Positions 34,997 through 42,547 of a stretch of 64,000 nucleotides of DNA are shown here, piece by piece. How positions within the stretch are numbered: the stretch's first letter is position 1; each line of letters starts with the position of its first letter. Source of the DNA: G963702155 sp963702155 (GTDB lineage Bacteria; Pseudomonadota; Alphaproteobacteria; Micavibrionales; Micavibrionaceae); assembly GCA_963702155.1 (NCBI GenBank), contig OY969717.1, positions 186,001-250,000 of the forward strand, in the 5' to 3' direction. A model generated the notes under the pieces. That model did not search any database. It was not told the origin of the DNA and saw only the letters and a program-made list of their open reading frames with translations. Both the position numbers and the translations under genes were made by a program.

Positions 34997-35019
34997 ATCA
35001 TGAGCACAGCGAAGAATTT
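34997..35019 (+). repeat. Solitary repeat arm at the argD stop codon
   Basis: TCATGAGCACAGCGAAGAATTT, a variant of the arm at 34585. Its last bases overlap the argD stop codon, exactly as the 34585 copy overlaps the GIY-YIG stop codon. Confidence 0.7.
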
Positions 35020-36280
35020 AGCTCATCTCTTTAAGTGTTCTTCCAACAATATCCAAAACTTCATCGGCCTCGTTCTTATTCATAATAAGAGGAGGGGTAA
35101 GGCGCAGCGTGCCTTTACCCGCCGCCGTTGCCATAAGGCCGTTTTTTTGTAGTGCCAAAAGCAAGTCTTTGATGTCAAAGGCCGTATCCAAACCCATCAT
35201 AAGGCCTTTGCCTTTAATCGCTTCGATCTTATTCGTCTCACGCTTCATCGCCTCAAATCCGGCGTGCAAATGCGCGGCGACTTTATTGACGTGATCCAAA
35301 AACCCATCGCTGAGAATTTCGCTCATCACCGTATGCGCAACCGCGCACGCAAGCGGATTTCCGCCGTACGTCGTGCCGTGCGTTCCGGGCACAATGGCTT
35401 CACCAAATTCTGTGCGCGCAACCATTGCGCCTACGGGGAAGCCGCCGCCCATCCCCTTTGCAAGGCAGGCAATATCCGGCGCAACCGCGCTTACCTTATC
35501 GGGATAATCGGACGGCGCTTTGCCCTCATCCTCAACGCAGTCAGAGCAACATTCAAAACTCTCATATGCAAAAAACGTCCCGAGCCTTCCCATGCCCGCC
35601 TGCACCTCATCATAAATAAGACAGATTTTATGATCATCACAAAGTTTGCGTAAGCCCATCAAAAATTGCGGTGTTGCCGGCTCTAACCCGCCTTCACCTT
35701 GAACGGGCTCAACAATTATGCCCGCCGTCTTATCGGAGATCAGGATTTTCACGCTCTCCAAATCATTAAATGTCGCAAAATGAATATCAGGGATATACGG
35801 CGCAAAAAACGGCTGACTATGGCGTTTTTCGGTCACACTCGCTGCGCCATATGTGCGCCCGTGAAAACTTTGGCGAAATGCAATAATCTCGGTTGCGTGC
35901 TCGCCCTTATGATCATATGCCCACTTGCGGCAACATTTAAGCGCAGCTTCTACTGATTCCGTCCCGCTATTTGAAAAATAAACCAAATCAAAAACACTAT
36001 TATCAGTCAGGAGCTTTGCTGCATTCAGCTTTGGTTTTGTTGCATAGGACGCCTGACACGCCATCAGCGTCGCCGCTTGCTCATTAATGGTTTTGAGCAT
36101 TTTAGGATGCGCATGGCCGAGAGATGCCACGGCAATCCCCGCCGCGCAATCAATATATTTCTTTCCACCCGTATCCCACGCATAAACGCCGTCCCCACGA
36201 TCCATCACAACCGGTTGCGGCGCATAGGTTTTAATCAAAACATCAAACGTCTTATCAATAATATTTTGTGCATCGCTCAT
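35018..36280 (-). CDS. argD: Acetylornithine aminotransferase
   Basis: A 420-residue class III PLP aminotransferase making N-acetylornithine (and often succinyl-diaminopimelate). It has SNSGTESVEAALK, the FHGRTYGAAS motif, EPVQGEGG, the Asp in YDEVQAGMGR, and the PLP lysine in CLAKGMGGGFPVGA. An insertion of roughly 23 residues between the FAYE and PDIACLAKG segments carries Cys-Cys-x-x-Cys, absent from ordinary ArgD. Downstream is a repeat unit, upstream argB (43 nt). ArgD is bifunctional in many bacteria; substrate is inferred from context. Confidence 0.94.
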   Translation of the reverse strand: MSDAQNIIDKTFDVLIKTYAPQPVVMDRGDGVYAWDTGGKKYIDCAAGIAVASLGHAHPKMLKTINEQAATLMACQASYATKPKLNAAKLLTDNSVFDLVYFSNSGTESVEAALKCCRKWAYDHKGEHATEIIAFRQSFHGRTYGAASVTEKRHSQPFFAPYIPDIHFATFNDLESVKILISDKTAGIIVEPVQGEGGLEPATPQFLMGLRKLCDDHKICLIYDEVQAGMGRLGTFFAYESFECCSDCVEDEGKAPSDYPDKVSAVAPDIACLAKGMGGGFPVGAMVARTEFGEAIVPGTHGTTYGGNPLACAVAHTVMSEILSDGFLDHVNKVAAHLHAGFEAMKRETNKIEAIKGKGLMMGLDTAFDIKDLLLALQKNGLMATAAGKGTLRLTPPLIMNKNEADEVLDIVGRTLKEMS

Positions 36281-36323
36281 AATTAAATCCCTTTTTTTAT
36301 TGATCTTATTATTTTATTATACA

Positions 36324-37235
36324 CTATTTTGCCGCCTCAATAACCTTTTGCGCTTCAACTTCATTCATATAGGCTTGGCGCTGATCACCTTCGATCAGCA
36401 TCGTGCCGGGGCCATACGACTCAAAAATCTCTAAACGCAAGGCCTGATCACGTAAACCGTTGATCAAATGAATCCGCCTTACACCGGATTGAAGCGCGTC
36501 CTTACAATTCTCCAGCTTGACTTGCATCCCGCCTGTTACCGTACCATCGGCTATATATCCGTCAATTTCTTCCGCCGTAATCATAAGCGCGGTTTCGCCG
36601 TTAATCTGCACGCCATCAACATCACTCATAAAAATCAGCTTATGTGCCTTAGTCGCCACAGACAAAGCAGTCGCAACCGTATCCGCATTAATATTACACA
36701 GCGTTTTATCGTTGCCGCCCGCCCATGCAAGACAAGGCGCTGCAATAAAATTAGTCACCTTGAACATACGATGAATAGGGCGCGCATAACCTTGCCGCAC
36801 ATCTCCAACAAATCCAAAATCAATCGGCGTTTTTGCGCGTAAAGAAACATCCAGCCAGTCATGAGGCACGGCGTTCAGGGATATACCGTCCAGATCATGC
36901 GCCGCCATGCTCTCATAAACTTTGAGAGATAAATGCCCGCCCAAAACCTCGCGCATAATATCTAAATCTTCTGCGCGTGTAACTCTGCGCCCCTCATGTT
37001 TTTCTGCGCTCAAACCTCTGGCCGCGCTCGCCTCATCTATCGCACGCCCGCCACCATAAATAAGCAACACCTTAATCCCGTGAAGCGTCAAATGTTTAAT
37101 ATCAAGGATAAGGCCGTCCCGCGCCGCATCATCTTCAATAACTTTCCCGCCCGCTTTAACAACAAACAAATTGTCTTTAAACTTCGTCTCGTAAAACGCA
37201 TTGATAAAAAAGTTTGGCATTTTTGCACTTGGCAT
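36324..37235 (-). CDS. argB: Acetylglutamate kinase, atypical
   Basis: A 303-residue amino-acid kinase with GGAGGAG before ATG, 23 nt after argC. The ATP-side FVVKAGGKVI and the YGGGRAIDEA loop correspond to VVKYGGxAM and HGGGPQI of usual ArgB but deviate clearly; the C-terminal part keeps CNINADTVATALS, LIFMSDVDGV and GGMQVKLENCKDALQSGV, the latter typical of NAGK. The position between argC and argD supports the assignment. No arginine-sensing N-terminal helix of the hexameric type is obvious. It may belong to a divergent NAGK branch. Confidence 0.88.
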   Translation of the reverse strand: MPSAKMPNFFINAFYETKFKDNLFVVKAGGKVIEDDAARDGLILDIKHLTLHGIKVLLIYGGGRAIDEASAARGLSAEKHEGRRVTRAEDLDIMREVLGGHLSLKVYESMAAHDLDGISLNAVPHDWLDVSLRAKTPIDFGFVGDVRQGYARPIHRMFKVTNFIAAPCLAWAGGNDKTLCNINADTVATALSVATKAHKLIFMSDVDGVQINGETALMITAEEIDGYIADGTVTGGMQVKLENCKDALQSGVRRIHLINGLRDQALRLEIFESYGPGTMLIEGDQRQAYMNEVEAQKVIEAAK

Positions 37236-37258
37236 AAAATTCTCCTCCGTCAGACCAC

Positions 37259-38278
37259 TTAAGGATAAACAGGCGATAGCGATAATAGCCCCGCCGTCTC
37301 ATCCAGTTTAAACATCAAATTCATATTCTGAACGGCTGTCCCCGCCGCGCCCTTGACCAGATTATCAAGCGCTCCTTGTACCAAAACGCGCCCGTCATGG
37401 GTATGCTCAAAACTTAAATCCACAAAATTAGAGCCAACGACATGCGCGAGCTGCACACTTTCAACAATCCGCACAAACGGCTGATCTGAATAAAGTTTAT
37501 CCTGAATGTATTTTTTGTCATCCTGAGCGTATACGAAGGATCCATTTTCTTCCAAATTCAAAAACCCTTGCGCAAATATGCCACGCACAAACGGCCCCGA
37601 CGTAGGCACGAAATTAAGCTGGTCTTCTTCTATCCCCCCGCCGCGTATAATTTCGGGGATATGTCTGTGGATATTAATGTTATAACTTTTTATATTATGT
37701 GAGCGAATGGGGTGATGCGTCCCATCACTCGCGCTTTTCCCCGATCCGCTCGATCCCGTAATCGCAAAAATATCGGCTCTCTCGATCTGCCCTTTAAACG
37801 GAAACAACATCATCTGCGCAAGCAATGCAAAACACCCCGGATTAGCAACCGTATCCGCCGCCGCAATTGCCGCCCGCCCGATAATCTCCGGCGCGCCATA
37901 AACAACCTCACGCATCAATGCTTCATGATTATGTTTCAGGCCATAATAACGCTCATACTTTGCCGCGTCATCGAGGCGGTAATCCGCCGACAAATCTATT
38001 ATCTTGGTTTTCCCGTGAAGTGCAGCCACAACGTCTTGTGCCGTTTTATGAGGCAGGGCGAGGAATACCACATCGCTTTCCGCCGCAACCGTTTCATGCG
38101 CGGTATTTGTCACTCGCAAATCCAGATGCGAGAGATGCTGGAACACATCACCAATCGGTGCATTCTCATGCTGGCGCGAGGTCAGATACGCAATCTCAAC
38201 GTGCGGGTGATTAACCAAAATGCGGAGTAATTCTACCCCCGTATATCCCGTAACCCCAATAATCGATGCTTTAATCAT
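37259..38278 (-). CDS. argC: N-acetyl-gamma-glutamyl-phosphate reductase with embedded repeat
   Basis: ArgC reduces acetylglutamyl phosphate with NADPH. The 339-residue product from ATG 38278 begins MIKASIIGVTGYTGVELLRI (dinucleotide fold), has ALPHKTAQ, the active-site Cys in VANPGCFALLAQM, and the C-terminal HVVGSNFVDLSFEHT. About residues 245-258 read ENGSFVYAQDDKK, encoded by a copy of the dispersed repeat (37517-37543) inserted in frame, lengthening a surface loop. An earlier ATG at 38293 would add five residues next to another repeat unit. Confidence 0.93.
   Translation of the reverse strand: MIKASIIGVTGYTGVELLRILVNHPHVEIAYLTSRQHENAPIGDVFQHLSHLDLRVTNTAHETVAAESDVVFLALPHKTAQDVVAALHGKTKIIDLSADYRLDDAAKYERYYGLKHNHEALMREVVYGAPEIIGRAAIAAADTVANPGCFALLAQMMLFPFKGQIERADIFAITGSSGSGKSASDGTHHPIRSHNIKSYNINIHRHIPEIIRGGGIEEDQLNFVPTSGPFVRGIFAQGFLNLEENGSFVYAQDDKKYIQDKLYSDQPFVRIVESVQLAHVVGSNFVDLSFEHTHDGRVLVQGALDNLVKGAAGTAVQNMNLMFKLDETAGLLSLSPVYP
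37517..37543 (+). repeat. Repeat unit inside the argC coding sequence
   Basis: GTCATCCTGAGCGTATACGA followed by AGGATCC, the same family as the intergenic units. It is read in frame in argC, giving part of an extra loop. Confidence 0.8.
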
Positions 38279-38298
38279 AAAGTAATTCCGCATATTCT

Positions 38299-38366
38299 GT
38301 CATTCTGAATGTAGTGAAGAACCTTACAAATATTGATAAGATCCTTCGGCTTTACCTCAGGATGAC
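38299..38366. repeat. Palindromic repeat unit upstream of argC
   Basis: Left arm GTCATTCTGAATGTAGTGAA plus GAACCTT, right arm AAGATCCTTCGGCTTTACCT plus CAGGATGAC, separated by 12 AT-rich bases. Inverted arms of about 28 nt. It lies between the P-loop NTPase gene and argC. Confidence 0.8.
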
Positions 38367-38411
38367 GATTGCGTATAAACGGCATTTGCAGGCCAAAAGG
38401 CAAGACGCTCA

Positions 38412-39467
38412 TCATGCTCCCACCGCCCATCTTGCTAGAATAAGGTCAAGCCAATCCATATTCGGCTTAAACGCATTATAGGTCAGAACCCCGCGATGCT
38501 CCTTGATAATCGCTTGCCCGACCTCGTTATCAGTTACCGGCCCGCTAATAACATCAATCGGCAATCCAATCTCATCACATGTTTCGCAAAGCTTAAGCGC
38601 CCCCGCCGGATCACGTGCACACCCGATATGAAGCCGCACGCGGCTCTGTATCTCCGCATCCTGCAAAATAGGCATAACCCCGTATCGTCCAAGCAAGCCA
38701 TCACCAAATTCAATCATAATCGCATCCGGCAAATCACCGTCCTGATTGCGCCCCAAATGGTTAATCGCACCCTTCGCAATACGCACCATCTCCTCCGATT
38801 CGATATTCGCGGTCGATGTCACCCCGCAATCCACGAAAGAAACGGCCTCCCGCACACCATAATCTTGCATCCGGTAAAGATCACGCAGCGCGCCAACACC
38901 GGTAAGCTTCGCCCCCGCCAATTTCATCCCCATTCGGCTCAGCGTTTTAATAATTTCAACTGCCACGGTGGTCTTCCCGCTATCCATGCTCGTACCCGTC
39001 GTAATGATCAGCGGTATGTCATGGGTTAGCGCCTCTGCCCGTTCAAACACATTCGCATCACCAATATTGAGGAGTTTGCCTTCACGCGCAATGCCGCCAA
39101 GCACTCGCACACGTAGCGGATCACCAACTTCCTTAATATTGGAGCTTGTACATTCCCCCGCCGTACCGCCAAAATTAAGCAGATGGATCACATCATTGAC
39201 TTTAAGGGAGGAGGGCAGCCGACCTACAAAGCCTTTAAGCGCCATCCGCTCCCCCAATGCAACTGCCAGAATATCGCCCTTTTTGATTTTGGACATCCGC
39301 CCACTAGGAAGCTCTAGCTCGTTATAAACTGATTTATCCTGTAAAACTTCAACAGCCAAAACCGTACCCATCTCGCACAATAAATCATGGGTAAGCGTCT
39401 CAGTTGTGCCAATCCGCAAATTCTTTGTAACCGCACCGGCCTTATCTATAATTACTGTCTTATTCAT
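38412..39467 (-). CDS. P-loop NTPase upstream of argC, function unknown
   Basis: A 351-residue protein with two parts. The first about 155 residues are beta-rich and unassigned. The rest is a SIMIBI-like P-loop domain: Walker A TGTSMDSGKTT near 170, an Asp-Cys-Gly segment (FVDCGVTST), and an acidic EFGDGLLGRYG loop. This resembles dethiobiotin synthetase/MobB or DUF1611-type ligase-like ATPases. ATG at 39467 is preferred as the start of the conserved-looking region; earlier starts (39482, 39500) are possible since no ribosome binding site is decisive. Co-directional with argC, 134 nt upstream of it, with a palindromic repeat between. Confidence 0.72.
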   Translation of the reverse strand: MNKTVIIDKAGAVTKNLRIGTTETLTHDLLCEMGTVLAVEVLQDKSVYNELELPSGRMSKIKKGDILAVALGERMALKGFVGRLPSSLKVNDVIHLLNFGGTAGECTSSNIKEVGDPLRVRVLGGIAREGKLLNIGDANVFERAEALTHDIPLIITTGTSMDSGKTTVAVEIIKTLSRMGMKLAGAKLTGVGALRDLYRMQDYGVREAVSFVDCGVTSTANIESEEMVRIAKGAINHLGRNQDGDLPDAIMIEFGDGLLGRYGVMPILQDAEIQSRVRLHIGCARDPAGALKLCETCDEIGLPIDVISGPVTDNEVGQAIIKEHRGVLTYNAFKPNMDWLDLILARWAVGA

Positions 39468-39510
39468 ATCTAAAAATACCATCTCAAAAATCAAACTCAA
39501 TCATGCAACA

Positions 39511-39542
39511 AAAAAGCCCCGATATCTATGATATAGGAGCCC
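39511..39542 (-). terminator. Terminator between the 909-aa gene and the P-loop NTPase gene
   Basis: On the minus strand, GGCTCCTATAT can pair with ATATCGGGGCT (one mismatch, G-U pairs) and TTTTTT follows. It lies about 140 nt after the stop of the 909-residue gene and just before the NTPase gene, separating the two transcription units. Confidence 0.65.
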
Positions 39543-39685
39543 TTCAAAACGTGTTTTATGTGTAAGAAAAATCTACATAGCACAAACACCGCGTATCAAG
39601 GCGATAAACGGACGGCGTCGGCGGTTAAATGTAAACTGTCTAAACATACGTATAATAAAGCGATGTTTTACACACGCTGTCAATA

Positions 39686-42415
39686 TTAAAAATCAAGACT
39701 ATCAAGATAATCAAGATTATCTGCAACATCTTCAAGATCTTTCTGACCTGTTATTTCACGTATTCTTTCTTCTGATATCAAAGTATATGTCTGATTTTCT
39801 TCAGAAAGTTCTAAACGTACTTGCTCTCCATCTTTTGCGAATTTAAAAAATTGTGCAAGATTGGCTTGTGTTCTTGGATTAGTAGATAAATTGTCAACAA
39901 GCATCTTATGCTTGGGAGCATCATCGGTCATAAATGCATGATCGTTCGTCAAAAACATGTTGCTCTTCCCAATTTGTGCATGGACAGTGCCGTCATCAAA
40001 TAAATCAGAGATCGTCATGGCCAATTTCTTGATTTTAGCAATTCGAACTTCCCGCAAATCTTCTTTCGAATTTTGTGCTAAATCATCGCCTGTTTTTTCA
40101 ACTTTCTCAGCTGTCAAACCAGTAACAGTAGGTTCGCTGCGCGCCTTTAATGGTTCAGGCTCAACTACAGCCTGTACATCGGTTTCCACTGTTTCACTCG
40201 TGTCCTTTGCGTTTGTGTTAAAATTTGTGCGTGCGTCCGGATTGATCTTGACAAGCTTGTCACGCAAAAAATCACGCATAGTTTCCCCTACACCATTATG
40301 CGGCGTAACATATGCAAAAGGTTTTTCACGATTTACAAGCACAATTGCAGTGTTGTTATCCCTAAGAGCTGCACGCACATCTTCAACGGGATTATGCTTA
40401 AATTCATTTCCGGTCATATTGCGAATTTCTAAAGATATATTGTTCTCTTTCATGTAATCCTGTAAACCGTCCAAAATTTCGATCGGAAAGACAACCAAGT
40501 CATCGTCTCTATTATTCTCATTTTTAACAAGAACATACGTGCCTTTATCAATGGCTTCATTGATGCTTGCTCTATAATGACTTTTAAATTCTGTTCTTGA
40601 AATTTGTGTTGGTCTTAGCATTTTACGCGGAACGCCAGCATCCGTCATACCAAAAGAAAGAGCGATAGAAGGCTTTTTCTTATCTAAAATCGCGTTGTCT
40701 TCATTTTTCTGATTTGCACTAGCGTCAAAAGATAAATCCATATGATCTTTTGCATAAGCTTCAACATATTCGCCGTAATGTTCGGCTGAAACCAAAACAA
40801 AAGAAGATTTTTCATGGCTAGTTACAGTAAGAATGGCTTTATCTTCTTGCAAAAAATTCGTAAGAGAATTTCCAACTAACTTAGCAAAATTGGATGAAGA
40901 AACTCTAACGTTTTTCTCATCAAAAGCGTCATCCCCTACGGCATCTTTTAAGAATTTTTCAAAATCCTGCGCATGATTTTTTGGAAGCAGTTTGTATAAC
41001 ACTTTATTTTCATGACCATGCTCAATGTTTGCATATGTATTCTTCTCACTAGCCGCCTTATTCAATCGCCCGTACTGTCCGTAAAAGTTCAAAAGGCTTG
41101 ATGTCAAAATATCCGGACTCTTTAGTATGTTGTCCTGATTGCTTGAAGATTGAGCCTGTATGGTATTTTGAACTACGTTTTGTTCATGACTTTGGCTAGG
41201 TACAACCATTTCGGCAGGTTGTTCTATTTCATGATGTTCAAAAATGCCACTTTCAGAAGAACGCGCATCTATGACCTGACTAGGATCTGCCTTCGGCTGT
41301 CTCAAATCTATGAAACTGGCCGATCCGAGTTTCGCATTAAAATACTGCATTACAAAACTCTCAAAAACATCTTGCTGTGCTTTGGGAACCCAAGCGCCAA
41401 AATCGTCTTGATTCATCTTATAGATAAAAATTTTGTTATCCGGCCATTCTTTAAACTTTTTTGCATTCAAAGTACCGATATAAGCGCTATCCATACGCTC
41501 GACATCCAGATCAAGACGTTTCTCAATAAAGTTTAAAAGCTTATGAACATGCGGTTGAGAAACCGTAAACGCGTAAACATCATTTGTTTTCTTGCTCGCA
41601 ATCATTCCATATGTAAACGAATTTGTTTTCTGATGCTCTTTAAGTGTATTAAACAAGCGGTAATGCCGCGCTCTCAAATCATCAAAAACAAACGCAAGAC
41701 CATTGGCCACTTTGGGGTCATCTGGTGTTTCATCCTTTTGATCAGAAGAGGGCGGCTGAGTTACATTCAGCTGATCCGGTGAAGATTGGGTCTCTTTTGT
41801 GGCAAGATTAAACTGATTGGATTGTTTCGGAATAATATCTAATTTATTTGAATAATCCGGATTTTCTTTAAGTTTTTTATAGATATCAACGGATACAAGG
41901 CGGGCATGTAAATCACCCTTAGCGTCCGTTACATCAATAGTAGCATTAGTACTAAAAACGTGTTTACTTTCCGCTTTATGTACATTTTCTCCAAGCCTAT
42001 CTACACGAAAACTCGTCCGTCCAGGCATGCTACTAAAGGGATTGATTTCAAGATTTTCTGTCATAAAGGCCGGCATAAGAACTGCGAGTAATTCACTATT
42101 TTTCGGATGAATAATACCGATTGAATACCCATCTCTTGCAAAAGTCGTAAGCAAATCACCGCTCTGATCCAAAAATCCGGCCGTTGTATAAAATAATTCG
42201 GGGTCTTTATCTTTATCTGAAAAAAAACGCTGTGCGCTAAATTCTGTATCAAGGCTTGATAGCCAATTTACAAGGTCTTCAACCGTTTTGAGATGCCTTT
42301 GCGCATCCTGATATGCATCAAGAACGTCATGCTTGTTCAGCGGGGTGCTTGTATCTAGCTGTTCGTTCTGGTCAGTATTCCGTAGAATTTTCCATTGTGA
42401 ATTTTGTTGTGCCAT
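39686..42415 (-). CDS. 909-aa protein built of five pairs of Phd/YefM-like modules
   Basis: A 909-residue soluble protein; ATG at 42415 has AGGGAGC upstream. I read ten related modules of about 50 residues in five pairs, at roughly 78-123/129-183, 243-300/311-358, 436-493/503-556, 601-658/667-718 and 791-841/848-893. The linkers between pairs are polar and low-complexity. A module is a short strand plus a helix, a charged turn, a hydrophobic hairpin and a last helix; clear examples are VRVSSSNFAKLVG...SSFVLVSAEHYGEY and ISRTEFKSH...DLVVFPIEILDGL. This matches the N-terminal DNA-binding/dimerisation fold of Phd/YefM antitoxins. No toxin gene is adjacent. A promoter and perfect 9-bp inverted repeat precede it. 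The fold assignment is inference from pattern. Confidence 0.7.
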   Translation of the reverse strand: MAQQNSQWKILRNTDQNEQLDTSTPLNKHDVLDAYQDAQRHLKTVEDLVNWLSSLDTEFSAQRFFSDKDKDPELFYTTAGFLDQSGDLLTTFARDGYSIGIIHPKNSELLAVLMPAFMTENLEINPFSSMPGRTSFRVDRLGENVHKAESKHVFSTNATIDVTDAKGDLHARLVSVDIYKKLKENPDYSNKLDIIPKQSNQFNLATKETQSSPDQLNVTQPPSSDQKDETPDDPKVANGLAFVFDDLRARHYRLFNTLKEHQKTNSFTYGMIASKKTNDVYAFTVSQPHVHKLLNFIEKRLDLDVERMDSAYIGTLNAKKFKEWPDNKIFIYKMNQDDFGAWVPKAQQDVFESFVMQYFNAKLGSASFIDLRQPKADPSQVIDARSSESGIFEHHEIEQPAEMVVPSQSHEQNVVQNTIQAQSSSNQDNILKSPDILTSSLLNFYGQYGRLNKAASEKNTYANIEHGHENKVLYKLLPKNHAQDFEKFLKDAVGDDAFDEKNVRVSSSNFAKLVGNSLTNFLQEDKAILTVTSHEKSSFVLVSAEHYGEYVEAYAKDHMDLSFDASANQKNEDNAILDKKKPSIALSFGMTDAGVPRKMLRPTQISRTEFKSHYRASINEAIDKGTYVLVKNENNRDDDLVVFPIEILDGLQDYMKENNISLEIRNMTGNEFKHNPVEDVRAALRDNNTAIVLVNREKPFAYVTPHNGVGETMRDFLRDKLVKINPDARTNFNTNAKDTSETVETDVQAVVEPEPLKARSEPTVTGLTAEKVEKTGDDLAQNSKEDLREVRIAKIKKLAMTISDLFDDGTVHAQIGKSNMFLTNDHAFMTDDAPKHKMLVDNLSTNPRTQANLAQFFKFAKDGEQVRLELSEENQTYTLISEERIREITGQKDLEDVADNLDYLDSLDF

Positions 42416-42444
42416 ACGCAGCTCCCTATAAGATTGCAAAAATA

Positions 42445-42472
42445 AATGCATAAATGAATTAAATTATGCATT
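42445..42472. promoter_or_regulatory. Palindromic operator upstream of the 909-aa gene
   Basis: AATGCATAA and TTATGCATT form a perfect 9-bp inverted repeat with a 10-nt AT-rich spacer, centred about 43 nt upstream of the ATG and just downstream of a likely promoter. Its size fits a dimeric DNA-binding protein. Confidence 0.55.
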
Positions 42473-42473
42473 C

Positions 42474-42508
42474 CCATATCAGGAATCCCTTGCTTTTGTC
42501 AAGGGATT
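42474..42508 (-). promoter_or_regulatory. Candidate promoter of the 909-aa gene, with overlapping hairpin
   Basis: On the minus strand a perfect TTGACA (42497-42502) is followed after 17-18 nt by ATATGG/TATGGG as a weak -10. A perfect 9-bp inverted repeat (AATCCCTTG / CAAGGGATT, 42484-42508) covers the -35 and could be an operator or the end of the yejE transcript, although no T-run follows on either strand. Confidence 0.45.
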
Positions 42509-42547
42509 AACATATACAAATACAATTCATAAGGGGTATAAAAAAAA

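Noticed and set aside
40000..42415. Toxin gene next to the multi-module protein
   Set aside because: The neighbours are yejE and a P-loop NTPase; neither resembles Doc, YoeB or another known toxin.
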